Origin: Siphonodentalium dalli
Taxonomy: Eukaryota; Mollusca; Scaphopoda; Gadilida; Siphonodentaliidae
Direction: 5' to 3'
Assembly: GCA_032622095.1 (NCBI GenBank)
Contig: CP136062.1
Location: forward strand, 19,099,739 to 19,163,738
DNA: 64,000 bases
The translations under genes and the position numbers were made by a program. Positions within the stretch are counted from its first letter, which is position 1; every line of letters starts with the position of its first letter. The notes beneath the pieces were generated by a model. The model had not been told where the DNA came from, did not search any database, and worked only from the letters and a program-made list of their open reading frames with translations. Shown here one piece after another: positions 46,690 through 58,084 of this stretch.

Positions 46690-47552
46690 GAGTACGTGTA
46701 TTGTTTACTGTATCGTCCCTCTACAGCACAGCCCTGTTTGTCCCTCAAGTACATCTCTATGGTATTATATATATATATATATATATCTTTATTGTCCTCC
46801 ATTGATGGAGAGTTATTATATAACATAAATACAGTTTATCACAGTAGCATCACAAATGCAAACATATATACAAATACTAACATGGACAAAATGTTACATA
46901 ATAACAAGGAACTATCCAAAATATTTACAGTTAGTTTTGGCACGCACATAATGCAAAGTCACACATGTACACCGCAGTCACACAGAGACATCCACTAACA
47001 TTGACATATATACACCTGTTATACCCAGCATCACACATATTCTCTCACACTCTCCCACACACAAGCGCACTCACTCACGCATGTTAACCACTCAGACAAA
47101 CATTCACACACAATAACAGATGAGAGAATACTACATGCACTAGCTGCTTCTATTGGTGGTTATACATAAATTGGTTGTTGATCGGGTATAATGGTATCCA
47201 CCGTATCCGAATAGCGGCTATCATGTTGAAGGTGGAAGCAATACCACAGCTTTATGCTCGCTTTTGCAAAGAATCGTAAGACGAAATGAAAAGAGTTAGT
47301 TCCATCTTCAAGAACTTCACAGGGAACTTTCCCCAAAAATACTGCTAGTTGTGAGCACTTAGGTAGAGAATCTAGGAATATGAAGACGTTTATTCCGAAT
47401 GTGTTGATGATATCATACCAGATTACGTTGCGTGAATTTGCAATAGATGCACATTCTATTAATACATGATTAATTAAGCACCGGTATGGCTTGTTACAGA
47501 ATTTACAACACCCACTATCACCATAAGCTGTGTGAGCTATCAACCGGACAAG
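46690..47552 (-). pseudogene. LINE 3' fragment (C-terminal Cys/His region and 3' UTR)
   Basis: On the minus strand LFLVRLIAHTAYGDSGCCKF then CNKPYRCLINHVLIECASIA shows the CCHC-like knuckle found at the C-terminus of many non-LTR retrotransposon ORF2 proteins. It goes on to about residue 127 and stops at 47160. The rest, down to about 46690, is AC- and AT-rich (a (TA)n at 46766-46787) and may be 3' UTR. It is 5' truncated at about 47552. It could continue the same family as the LINE at 51250-56210, whose own C-terminus stops before this region. Confidence 0.7.
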
Positions 47553-47554
47553 AA

Positions 47555-47700
47555 AGAGACAAGAAAACCATAGTCAGAAATGGTAACGCCACCAAGATTA
47601 TAGTATTACATATAAATAGAAATTATAAAAAATACATAAAATATTTTGATAACAATTGCGTTTAAACAAGTACTCCTTCAAATTATTACTAACAAAGCAA
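47555..47700. repeat. Second copy of the SRCR intron segment
   Basis: It matches 44782-44940 (AACCATAGTCAGAAATGGTA, ACGCCACCAAGATTATAGTA, CTCCTTCAAATTATTAC). It starts at the truncated edge of the LINE fragment. Confidence 0.8.
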
Positions 47701-48582
47701 GTAAACGACTGTGGGGTCACTCAACAGATTATAAAGACTTGGACTTAGTATGCTGTAAATACTAAAATTTAAATGAAATAATTAAAAGATAAAATTTAGC
47801 AAGTAGTAAAAGTTAATTTTCTCATTTTTTTTTTTGGTTAAATAAAGCAATAATTTAAATGTAGCATTCGGTTTAAAAAAAATGATTGACCGTGGCTCTT
47901 CCAATAATTGCGCGACTGACCTGGTCAATTGTTCTTAAGAAGTTGTTTTGAGAATTACTATGGAGGGAAATAGTTATGGCTGTGGCTTCGCAAGTAATTA
48001 ACTTGGTGACGTGGTGTTAACAAATCTGAACTCCAGTAAACCAAGGACGCTCCATACCAAATATAAGGTAAATTAATAATTCTTTAGAAGTTGTTTTAAG
48101 ATTTACTATGGAGGGAAATAATCGTGGTGCTGGCTTCGCAACTATTTGACCTCATTGTAACAAATATAAATATTAGTCACTCAGGCAATAGATGTATCTA
48201 TTCTGTATATTAAGTTATTGGGTCTTACGTGTCTTGAGATGTCTAAATAATTTTCGATGGACAGATCGCACAAGGGACCCACGCCAATCTTCTGTTGGGA
48301 TTCCAATTGTTGGCTTATTAAATATGCACATATGCTTAAGATACAGTCGCGCGCGAAGCACGCTCCCGTAAGTCAGGTTTTGGATCCCAGTTAATGAAAA
48401 TATCATTTAAATAATCGGTTTCCCCCAATACACATCCATATATTCAATATACATGTTTTGGAGCAGAATTAGGCAGTCCATATTGGACGCCATCATGGAA
48501 TTTATTTTGTTTTGTTTTAATTTTCACACATATTTATTAGTTATGTGGATGGAGTTCTCATTAAACCTCACATCCTTATATT
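47701..48582. other. SRCR intron, one degenerate duplication
   Basis: AGAAGTTGTTTTGAGAATTA and CTATGGAGGGAAATAGTTAT at about 47938 recur at about 48085 with changes. A minus-strand open frame of 63 codons at 48215-48406 has a GTAAGA donor-like end but no recognisable domain, so it is not called an exon. Confidence 0.45.
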
Positions 48583-49072
48583 GGTTACAGTAATGCCCAA
48601 AGTAATTGACCACTTAACCAGATCAGACTTATTGGTAATTTTTCAGGATTTAAGATCCTGAAAAATTACAAATAATTCTGCTCTGGTTAAGTGGTCAATT
48701 ACTTTGAACATTACTGTATGAGGATTGAGTTATCATTAAACCTCAAATCCTTATATTGGTTACAGTAATGCCCAAAGTAATTGACCACTTAACCACAGCA
48801 GAATCATGGGTATTTTTTCAGCATTTAAAATCCTGATAAATTACCCATTATTCTGCTGTGCTTAAGTGGTCAATTACTTTGAACATTACTGTATGAGGAT
48901 TGAGTTACCATTAAACCTCAAATCCTTATATTGGTTACAGTAATGCCCAAAGTAATTGACCACTTAACCACAGCATAATTATGGGTAATTTTTCAGGATT
49001 TAAAATCATGAAAAAATACCCATAATTTTGCTGTGGTTAAGTGATCAATTACTTTGGACATTACTGTTTGTA
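48583..49072. repeat. Three tandem 175-bp units, each a palindrome of about 135 bp
   Basis: GGTTACAGTAATGCCCAAAG starts at 48583, 48758 and 48933. Within each unit CAGTAATG(C)CCAAAGTAATTG, ACCACTTAACCA and a GGTAATTTTTCAGGATTT arm pair with the inverted right half, ending CAATTACTTTGAACATTACTG. Loop regions are near 48650, 48828 and 49002. Outside the palindromes AGGATTGAGTTA and CATTAAACCTCAAATCCTTA link the units. Confidence 0.92.
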
Positions 49073-50109
49073 GATGGAGTTAAACATCACAACAGTGTGT
49101 TGGGGATTTGGACCTTGACTTGGGACCTTTGGTTTTTAACTCAACAAATGCGCGTACACCATATACACAAATTTCTTATGTAACCAGAGTTTTTCTTGGA
49201 TAAGATGAGTTTGAAGCCTGCTAACATTTCAAAATGTTGTCAGTTTTGTATTCCCTGCAGCGAAACTCGACGCATTGAAGCAAAAGTTACAAGAGATAAA
49301 ATGTGTACGTAACGAGACTATAATACAAATGAAAAAATAAATTCAGGGAGGGGTGGGCGATACAGGGAACTAAGGGTTGAACCGATATAAATTTATAGAG
49401 CGATAATGACCAATGTTGACATATTATGCATCTCAACTCTACTGAACATTGCAACAAGGCTGTAAAATAGGGGGTGTCAGAATTTTAGTCATCTCTATAT
49501 AGTGCCATAATAGTCATTTATGGACTTCTATAAGATGTTGGGTTGGTTATATGGACTCGGAGAAAAAGGGGTTTGTACCGATGAACTGACATAAATTAGT
49601 GGAGCGATGTTGCCATGTAATATATCGCGACTGTACTAAAGCAGCAATGATATAAAATTGGGGGGGGGGGTCTGAAATTATTTCTATGTCTATAGATGGC
49701 ACCATGATTATATAGAAAGGAATAGCAATTGATATACGTATACGGTATACTATAGTAATACCATAGACATATAAGTACAAGTATCACGCGATACAATATT
49801 ACGTAACGTGACTATACCGATGAAAGAAATAAATAAATTGGACCGGGATTAGAGGTTGGGTTGGTTATATGTGGATAATTGGATATGGAATTCATACCGA
49901 TGAAACGATACAAATTAGTGGAGCGATAAAGACCAATGTTGACACTTAGTCAGGCTATGCGGGAAAAAATAGGGGTTGATACGATAGACCAAATTAAAAT
50001 TGTCGGGTGATAATGACCAATGTTGATGTATAAAGTAACGCGACTGTACTGTCGCACAATTATCAGGTGTAACCGGTCAAATATGGACTCTAGTGCCAAT
50101 ATGGAACAG
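49073..50109. other. SRCR intron with degenerate repeats
   Basis: GGGTTGGTTATATGGA, ATACAAATTAGTGGAGCGAT and AATGACCAATGTTGACATAT recur loosely between about 49370 and 50030 (unit about 170-240 bp). A poly-G run lies at 49661-49670. No exon is seen. Confidence 0.55.
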
Positions 50110-50495
50110 CTCAGAAAATATTTGCAGGGCCCAAAAATTTATTTAACATGGCATTTGCCATTAAAATCGATTTATGTCAATAAAACTGTCATTTTTCAAA
50201 TTTTTTAGCTGAGACTTGGTGTTTGTGCGTGGGATAGTTATATATTCCTAAAATTACAGAGTACAGCACGTAATTATGTTTTAGATGGAAGAAATGAATT
50301 GTTTTCAATGATAAAATTTAATTTTAACATGGCATTTGCCATTAAAATAGATTTATGTCAATAAAACTGTCATTTTTCAAAATTTTAAGCTGAAACTTGG
50401 TGTATGTGCGTGGGATACATATATATTCCTAAAATGACCAGTCCAGCGCGTAATTATGTTTTAGATGGAAGAAATTTAATTTGTTTTCGATAATA
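50110..50495. repeat. Tandem duplication of about 185 bp
   Basis: TTTAACATGGCATTTGCCAT, TTTATGTCAATAAAACTGTC and GTAATTATGTTTTAGATGGA occur in order twice (about 50138-50290 and 50324-50470). Confidence 0.88.
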
Positions 50496-50779
50496 AATTT
50501 GCAGCGTGATCGGGTCATTCCGGTCAACCCGGTCATCGAGTGCGCTCAATTTGTAAACAAAGTTTTGGTCAATAGTCGTTTTGGTCAAACTATCCCTTTT
50601 TAGACCGGGACAGCAGATCCGAATAGTAGCTAAGATGTATTTAGATAGAATTATCAAAAGAATTTGACCGATTCGGGTGTAGTTTAAGAGAATAGAGTGG
50701 AAAAATCTTGGTGATAATTCCAGAAAATAAAGATGGCGGAGAATATTCACAATGAAACTACCCACAATTCACTTCACTA

Positions 50780-51240
50780 CACCGGGGGGGGGGGGGGGTT
50801 CGCAATGGGTTACACATTATTTTCAGTCTGTCAAATTATTTATATTTTCAACAACAAGTGACTTTCAGTTTACAATTTCAGCCTATCCTGACTCTATCGA
50901 TACGATTTATCATATTTTCATAAACATATTATACACCGGTGGCGTTAACTTTACAATTTCGGCATCTACGTGATTCTATCGGTACGATTGAGTAATGGTA
51001 CAAAACAAAATGTTCAAGAATACATTAGGGGCTCCCAATGGGTTATATATTATTTTCAGTCTATCAAATTATTTATATTTTCAACAACATATTATTACAC
51101 CGGTGACTTTAAGTTTACAATTTCAGCCTGTCCTGACTCTATCGATACGATTTATTATATTTTCATAAACATATTATACACCGGTGACGTTAACTTTACA
51201 ATTTCGGCATCTACGTGATTCTATCGGTACGATTGAGTAA
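50780..51240. repeat. Tandem duplication of about 230 bp next to the LINE 3' end
   Basis: CAATGGGTTA, TTTATATTTTCAACAACA, TATCGATACGATTTAT, ACACCGGTG(G/A)CGTTAACTTT and CTATCGGTACGATTGAGTAA occur in order in both copies (about 50803-50996 and 51037-51240). A poly-G run (12 G) precedes the first. Confidence 0.88.
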
Positions 51241-51319
51241 GGTACATAAAATCTCCAAGAATACATTCGCCCTGTCCACCACACAATATCAAACTCACAG
51301 AAGCTAGAAACACCACAGG

Positions 51320-51960
51320 TGGCGTAATAAGTGAATTTCTCCTCCGGATATAGCCTACACGTTCGCCATATGAGCGAAGATGTCAGAGAGGCTTGCATTA
51401 GCCCATATTGTCTTAAGTTATTTTCAGCAGTTATGGAAGATCTCCACCGTTCGTCGTCTGATTTGTGTACTTTAGTTTTCACAGTATGTTTCCAGGACTC
51501 TTTAGAGGGAAAGGTACCAGTCTGTGCAAAGACTGCGAGGTACTCGTATAAGTTGTATTTATGTAAAACTTAAACTATATCTGCAATGAATGATTTCTGA
51601 TTAGAACATAATTCAATAATATAACTGTGCAATCTCATCAGAAATAACATTTTGGCAGTTTTGCAAACATCAAGCCTACACAATGTAGCAAATAGACTCA
51701 GCTTTCTTTTGTCGATGAATGATGTAAGTTCACTGCAACCTACGAGACCCTGTACAATACATGTGCGAGTATGCGCCGGAAAACCTTGCATATTTTTGAG
51801 ACAGAAGCGGTGAGCCTTTTCGAGAAAGGTATAATCAGTATTAGACAAGCCCCACATTAGCTCGCTACCGTACAGGGCCTTGGGGATCACAATTGACTTA
51901 TATATTTTAAGACAGCTGTCTGGAGTTATGCTCCAGCATAAACGCCTGCATTCGTCAATG
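51320..51960 (-). pseudogene. LINE ORF2, C-terminal region, broken
   Basis: IPKALYGSELMWGLSNTDYT then FLEKAHRFCLKNMQGFPAHT and RTCIVQGLVGC are typical of the region after the RT thumb in this type of LINE. A second open piece (WRSSITAENNLRQYGLMQAS and on to about 51320) follows in another frame. The Cys/His knuckle expected next is absent here but present in the fragment at 46690-47552. Confidence 0.75.
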
Positions 51961-52026
51961 ATAGATAGGTCCCTCTAAGTTTTGTGCAAACACTGTTGAC
52001 CAGTTTAGAATTGAAGCTAATTTTTT

Positions 52027-52618
52027 CTATATTGATGCCCAAGTGTTTTCCAGATGAGACTTCTTCCATAATGGTATTGCCAAATTGCCATGAACGCTGG
52101 GCTTCCGCAAATTCTTTTTTTGCGATTCATTAAATACTATTACAAAAGTTTTCGACGAGTTATATAAGTATCTCCATTTTGTACTATACTTCAGACATAT
52201 AGAACATAGTGTGGTAAGTCCTGTTTCAGATAATGACAGCAAGGCCATGTCATCTGCCTGTACTGGCGATGTGCAGTTTATTCCATTCAGACGAAGTCCA
52301 CAGGAGGAATTTCCAAGATCTTCAATTAGATCGTCCACATAAATCTTATACAAAGAAGCGATAGAATGGACCCCTGTCTGGCTCCCTGCAGGATATCGAA
52401 CCAGTCGGATGTAGATTGCCTATATTTCACACAACATTTTATACAGGTAAGAGCGATTTGAATACATGCCACATTTTGCCATCAAAGCCCCTCTTGTGCT
52501 ATTTCAACATCAATCCATTTAGCCACACATAATCAAAAGCTTTACGTACGTCTAAAAAACAAGAGAATAATTTACTATGCGATTCTTTGGTATATGTTAT
52601 GCACTCCTGTAATAAATA
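52027..52618 (-). pseudogene. LINE ORF2, RT palm, frame-broken
   Basis: Motif A, DVRKAFDYVWLNGL, is at about 52515-52556 in one frame. Motif B wording (GARQGSIL-like) is near 52360-52385, and motif C, VQADDMALLS, follows in the open frame 52027-52353, where YKIYVDDLIEDLGNS also reads. At least two stops or frameshifts separate A, B and C, so no active enzyme can be made. The active-site Asp pair (ADD) is still present. Confidence 0.85.
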
Positions 52619-53816
52619 TTATGTTGCCATGCAACTAACACCCCGTTGGAATCCATGCTGTAGTGAACTGACTGTTATTAGAGTTGGTGTGTATGTTTGC
52701 ATGCGCACAAGAAGGACTTTTTCAAATAATTTATATAATGAAGGCATAAAGGTGATAGGTCTGTAACTATCAAATGCATGCATGGGCTTTTTGCCACCTG
52801 TGTGCAAAGAAATCATTACTCCTTTCTTTGCACTCTCAGGTACATGTGCATATTGTAGCACTTTACTGTACATATAACTTAGCCTATGCATGAGTGGCGA
52901 GCCACTATATATGATGTGCTCATTGGCTATTAAGTCATATCCCATTGCCTTATTTTTATTGAGCTTTGGGATAATATTGGTCAGCTCCGATTCAGTAATG
53001 GGATTGCAAAGAACTTCGTCTACAGTATTTGTTGAGTTTGATTTTTCCCGCGAAGATACGAAATTGTTGACAAATTCAAAGTGGACTGAGTCAAAACTCT
53101 CATCTTGCATGGGCAGAAACAAGTTTGCGTAATATGAGCCCCATGCCTTTGATATGTCGCAATTGCTGCGGAGCGTTTCTCCATTATGTATGAAGTGCGG
53201 CGATGAAAGAGTATTACGAATTTTGCGTTTTGCATTAAAAATGCGGAAAAATGAATCCTGATCAACTTCTGCGCATTTGTCAATTTCTGCATCACGTTCG
53301 CGCATGAATTTTTCTGACTGTTTACGATGTTCTCGTCTGAATTCGCGCTTGGCCTCTTTATAGTGAATGAACGAATGAGAGGTTTCGTCACGAGGCCGAC
53401 CTTCAGCTATCCACGCTCGGCGATAAGAGCGCATACTGTAGGGAGACGCTTTCAATGTATCGTTCCAGTATGGTTTCACGTGACTTCTGAATTTTATTTT
53501 CGGGACAATACTTGAGGCGTTATTAAGGGAAGAGATTATTGCGTCATAATAGTGACCCAGAGAAGTTATATCAGTGATTTTAAATTTAGGGCAGTTATTT
53601 TCAACTTCGGTTGAAAATGTTTCTGCTAGGGATGAATTTGAACACAGAGCTGACCATTTCATTTTGAATGAACACATATTATATGACGAATAGCTCACTG
53701 GAGCATCCACCGATTCATCCATACACAATACAATTGGTCGGTGTGTAGATACATCAGTACTTTCATCAATTAGGATGTCTACCATTTGTATCTTATATTC
53801 CATTGACTTATGCATG
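52619..53816 (-). pseudogene. LINE ORF2, linker and RT fingers
   Basis: It reads KSMEYKIQMVDILIDESTDV, a basic linker (KRKIRNTLSS), then NKNKAMGYDLIANEHI, PESAKKGVMISLHTGGKKPM and SYRPITFMPSLYKLFEKVLL, ending LQHGFQRGVSCMAT. These are the RT 0-2a motifs, including the K-GxD and RPI-K-E signatures of non-LTR reverse transcriptases. The frame stops just before motif A. Confidence 0.85.
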
Positions 53817-54285
53817 CAGGGGGGGGGTCGGAAAAAAATTTCAGGCACGTATGGCATTTTTTCCCTTTCGATCATTTTTTGTACCCACCCACCCCCACCG
53901 CCAATTTTTTTTACGTTTTCGGCAGTTTTTTCCGACCATTTTTTGACACCCACCCCCCCTTTTAACACTAAAACAGAGATTTGCAGGGGGAAATTCACTG
54001 TAAACAGCTGTATATGAATTTCTGTGCATACTATTTATCATGGATGTTAACATGGACATGTAAATAGGAATGAGTAATTTTGAGGTCATTCGGCCAAAAA
54101 AACATGGCTGCCAGCGGCCATCTTGGATTTCAAAATTTGCAACAAAATACAACACGATAACTGCCTGCAGTCAGTTTACCAGTTAGAATTACATTATTTC
54201 TCTCATTCAAACTGATTCAAAGTGGTTTTGAAGCCCAACTCATTGCCAAAACACTAAAAACAAGCAGGATTTTTTTTTTTTAGTT
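53273..54285 (-). repeat. Tandem duplication in the LINE, copy A
   Basis: It runs from GCATTTGTCAATTTCTGCAT to TTTTAGTTGC and contains LINE linker sequence (53273-53816) plus most of the MITE. Copy B follows at 54286-55243. In the LINE part the copies differ at only a few sites. Copy B also lacks about 55 bp just after the MITE's left poly-G end. Confidence 0.93.
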
Positions 54286-55243
54286 GCATTTGTCAATTTC
54301 TGCATCACGTTCGCGCAGGAATTTTTCTGACTGTTTACGATGTTCTCGTCTGAATTCGCGCTTGGCCTCTTTATAGTGAATGAACGAATGAGAGGTTTCG
54401 TCACGAGGCCGACCTTCAGCTATCCACGCTCGGCGATAAGAGCGCATACTGCAGGGAGACGCTTTCAATGTATCGTTCCAGTATGGTTTCACGTGACTTC
54501 TGAATTTTATTTTCGGGACAATATTTTCGGCGTTATTAAGGGAAGAGATTATTGCGTCATAATAGTGATCCAGAGAAGTTATATCAGTGATTTTAAATTT
54601 AGGGCAGTTATTTTCAACTTCGGTTGAAAATGTTTCTGCTAGGGATGAATTTGAACACAGAGCTGACCATTTCATTTTGAATGAACACATATTATATGAC
54701 GAATAGCTCACTGGAGCATCCACCGATTCATCCATACACAATACAATTGGTCGGTGTGTAGATACATCAGTACTTTCATCAATTAGGATGTCTACCATTT
54801 GTATCTTATATTCCATTGACTTATGCATGCAGGGGGGGGGGGGGTCGGAATTTTTTTTTTTTTTACGTTTTCGGCAGTTTTTTCCGACCATTTTTTGACA
54901 CCCACCCCCCCCCCCTTTTAACACTAAAACAGAGATTTGCAGGGGGAAATTCACTGTAAACAGCTGTATATGAATTTCTGTGCATACTATTTATCATGGA
55001 TGTTAACATGGACATGTAAATAGGAATGAGTAATTTTGAGGTCATTCGGCCAAAAAAACATGGCTGCCAGCGGCCATCTTGGATTTCAAAATTTGCAACA
55101 AAATACAACACGATAACTGCCTGCAGTCAGTTTACCAGTTAGAATTACATTATTTCTCTCATTCAAACTGATTCAAAGTGGTTTTGAAGCCCAACTCATT
55201 GCCAAAACACTAAAAACAAGCAGGAATTTTTTTTTTTAGTTGC
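54286..55243 (-). repeat. Tandem duplication in the LINE, copy B
   Basis: Second copy of 53273-54285. On the minus strand it is the first linker after the EEP, so the LINE frame runs EEP, MITE, linker B, partial MITE, linker A, RT. The junction at 54285/54286 joins MITE sequence (TAGTTGC) to LINE sequence (GCATTTGTC) with a 2-bp overlap. Confidence 0.93.
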
Positions 55244-55325
55244 GGACAAAATTGCTTGTTGGTGGCTTTGACCACCCACCCACCCCGGCATATGTGCCGG
55301 AAGAAATTTGTTCACCCCCCCCCTG
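54830..55325. mobile_element. 496-bp MITE with CAGGGG ends inside the LINE
   Basis: The termini are CAGGGGGGGG and CCCCCCCCCTG, flanked by a 7-bp direct repeat ATGCATG (54823-54829 and 55326-55332). The TIR is imperfect for about 35 bp (GGCACATATGCC near the right end matches GGCACGTATGGC of the 53817 copy, which keeps the left part this copy has lost). A hAT-like origin is possible from the CAGGG ends, but hAT targets are usually 8 bp, so the family is open. Short CCAAAAAAACATGGCTGCCA motifs lie inside. It is non-coding. Confidence 0.75.
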
Positions 55326-55332
55326 ATGCATG

Positions 55333-56006
55333 AGGAAATGATCAATTATTGACCCAGAGTCGGGTGACATAGGAGGAACGATGGTTTTCACAGGAGTTGC
55401 TTTGAACGTGTTTTCAATCGGAGAGAAGACACCTTTTTCGTTATAGAGGTCTGAGAGAGTGACACTTCGGGGATTTGCTCTTATTGAGTTAGTATTGAAA
55501 TCACCCATAACAACAACAGTTCCAAGTGGGCGATACGAGTCAAATATATTGGTAACTTTCTGCATATAATTGGAAAAGAGATCATGTGAATGGTTGGAAG
55601 AGGGAAGATATACTTGGAAAATATAATAAAAATTCCCCTCACCAGCATGCACCTGAATGCCAATTATTCGGTCGTCGGATGTATCTATAATTGAGACAAC
55701 ATTGTTCCAGCGCTTGTGCCAAAATAAAGCGACTCCTGCTTTCGGTCGACCTCTTTTATTTACACCGACCATGGACGCATCACACACTGTGTGAGAAATG
55801 TAATATTGGGATATGTACTGCATAAATGATGAGTTTGATTCTCGCAGCCAGTGTTCTGATACACCACATATATCAATGTTCTGGTTGTCCAAGATCTTTG
55901 ATAGATATGATGAAGAAGAGAAAATACCAGTAGCATTCCACGACATGAGCGTGATCATGATGAAAATAGTTGGTGAACTGAGAAACTTCATACTGTTGAT
56001 GACCAA
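55333..56006 (-). pseudogene. LINE ORF2, EEP endonuclease domain
   Basis: The apurinic-like endonuclease that nicks target DNA for target-primed reverse transcription. Visible motifs: LMSWNATGI near the start, NIDICGVSEHWL with the catalytic Glu, KAGVALFWH, VVVMGDFNTN with the metal-site Asp and Asn, and SIIDHFLMH with the final Asp-His. The frame is open throughout this domain. It is cut at the His codon by the inserted MITE (55325 downwards); the frame resumes beyond the insertion without a shift if the insert and one target copy are discounted. Confidence 0.85.
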
Positions 56007-56030
56007 ACGCTTGTTTGAGAGGGACTTAAA

Positions 56031-56207
56031 TTATCCCCAGTGAGATCTGACACTATCATTATGTCCAGATCGGGAAACATCCAGGCTGGGAGTGCCCAGA
56101 CGAACACAAATAGCTCCATCGGGCCAGAAATCTCTGTCAAGTACAATTGATGAATGCTCATGGAAAATATTCAATCTAGCGTATGAATCTTCACCATCTC
56201 TGGGGTC
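56031..56207 (-). pseudogene. LINE ORF1 C-terminal remnant
   Basis: About 58 codons ending in TAA at 56031-56033 include RLNIFHEHSSIVLDRDFWPD then GAICVRLGTPSL. The WP-G-I/V-R wording is typical of the tail of ORF1 proteins in LINEs of this type. It is cut at about 56207 by a stop and loss of similarity, which sets the 5' truncation. ORF2 starts 25 bp further on. Confidence 0.5.
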
Positions 56208-56219
56208 ATTCTACCATTA

Positions 56220-58084
56220 GGTATCCCAAAATTGTAAAAAATGGCAAAATTTCAAACATGCTGAATAATCCTGGCACTTGATTCGTTCAAAAGTACAGAT
56301 TTTCAGCTTTCCAAAAATGGTATTAAACTATATTGTTGCCTACCTGTTTGTATATATTTGGTTTGTTTGAAATAGTAGTACCCAACTCTGTTATTTTTGC
56401 ATAATTATCAGAGTGGCCATGTAAGCTGTGACATGAAGGTTATTGATAGTAAACATTAGAATTTTGCGGCAATACATTGTGTATATTTTTCCAATAAAAA
56501 AAATATAAAACATACCCACATTTTCAAAATTTTGAACATTTATTCATCAACATCTCCATGACTAATCATCTGTCACACACGTAACGATTTAACATTAAAG
56601 TTTTAATTTTTCAAAAACTACATGAACATACATCGTAGTTTTCTATATTCTGTGACTCCATGGTTTGGATGAAGCACTGAACATCATAAAATAGGATATT
56701 AATACTTTTTACGACTTTTGCAGTGCTTCCGATATCTGTCACACACGTATCGTTACGTGTGTGACATTATACAATCAACCATTACCAGTCACAAACCACA
56801 CAACTCAGGTTTCTTTTTGGCTTTATTGTATTGAAGAAACTTCTAAATATCAAGAAAATGTATTTTACACATGTTTTTATCTTAAATTCATTCATTTTAT
56901 CATTCTGAAGTAATTGTGCGCAATAAGGGCACATTGATGGGTCTTAAGCATAAGGCACTGTTCAGTTTAAACTCAATGCAGACATGACCAGGGTTAATAG
57001 TAACCCCTTTAAAGTATCCATGGGGTCCTGGGTACTTAAATATAGTGTTTCTGCAATGTGAATGTCATTTAAACTATTATTGAGATGATGTGTTGGCTTT
57101 ATATCTCAAAATTAGAAAGGTGTGAAAAGGAGAATTTAGCCCTTTTTATGACGCAAACACCCCCAGAATATGTTTTTACATCAGTTGTACCACCCCTTCC
57201 TACCTGATATATGTGGGTATGTTCTGTGGATTTCCACATGGATCACTTATAAGTGAATTAGATGTACATGTTGATGAATATTAAGTTGATTGTCAAACTA
57301 TAGAATCTTTTGATTATCAATAATTCGATAACCTATCCCATGCTCATAGTGCAAATTAATTGGATTACTAGTACCTTTACATGGTCCTGACGGCTGAGTT
57401 TGTAACTGCGGTCATGGTTGTACAATTTTAAACATATGCATGACCATTTTTGTCCACTACTTAAAAAACTTTTAACATTACATAAATTTAAAACCCAGGA
57501 TCTATCTAACCCAACTTAATGCCCTCTTTCACATGTACATGATCACACTACTCTTATTGGCCAAACTATATATCATTGAGGGTATTGAATTCCAATAATC
57601 TAATAGCAAATTCACAGCGTCACACACGTAACGTTTTTGTGTCACACACGTAACGCTGCCTCTTTGGTGGTTATAAGCCTTGGAATGGAAGGTAACTGAA
57701 GATTGACCTTCACCTAATTCATATGAAGCGTTATTAAAGGATGACATCGTGTTTATTTAATTTCTACATCATATCTGAATAATTTAAACTGGTGAATTAA
57801 TGGGGGAATGGATTTCTGTGAGTGGGAAATTAATTAAACTAGCTGCTGTGTGATAGGCCTGTCGTACAAATGGGGATTTATTTTTAAATGTAAACACATG
57901 ACCTGTGATTTTTCTTGCATGTTTGTGATCAACTGGTGTCAACCTTGCTGGGTAAACACCACTGGAATAGCCTGCCGGCTTAAATTAAGAGAATTCGGTC
58001 AACGTTAACAATGTCGCATATGTGAAACCATATTCCTATTCGTGCACGTATAGACTACAAGTGTGCGTCATACTGTTATAAAAA
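56220..58084. other. No gene; repeated GTCACACACGTAACG motif
   Basis: The 15-bp motif occurs at about 56572, in a palindrome at about 56736-56766 (TGTCACACACGTATCG, then TTACGTGTGTGACA), and twice at 57619-57655. A minus-strand open frame of 72 codons (57529-57747) overlaps two of these and shows no known domain. Confidence 0.5.

Larger units (their letters stand above)
51250..56210 (-). mobile_element. Non-LTR retrotransposon (LINE), 5' truncated, broken and rearranged
   Basis: Read on the minus strand, an ORF1 tail, an apurinic-type endonuclease (EEP), a linker, reverse transcriptase and a C-terminal region follow in the order of CR1/jockey-type LINEs. Several stops and frameshifts break ORF2. 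A 496-bp MITE sits between the EEP and linker, and a tandem duplication of about 1 kb repeats the linker and most of the MITE. The 3' end merges near 51250 with the flanking duplication; no poly(A) tail is clear. It lies in the large SRCR intron and in the same orientation. Confidence 0.85.

Noticed and set aside
48215-48406. Possible extra SRCR-gene exon on the minus strand
   Set aside because: A GTAAGA donor-like site follows, but the peptide shows no SRCR cysteines or other domain and no convincing acceptor.
50454-50765. 103-codon minus-strand frame
   Set aside because: Overlaps a tandem duplication and a repeat-poor AT-rich stretch; no domain, no splice context.
53775-54155. Open frames of 80-104 codons within the MITE in the LINE
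   Set aside because: They read through poly-G/poly-C and AT tracts of a non-coding MITE and recur in its duplicate.
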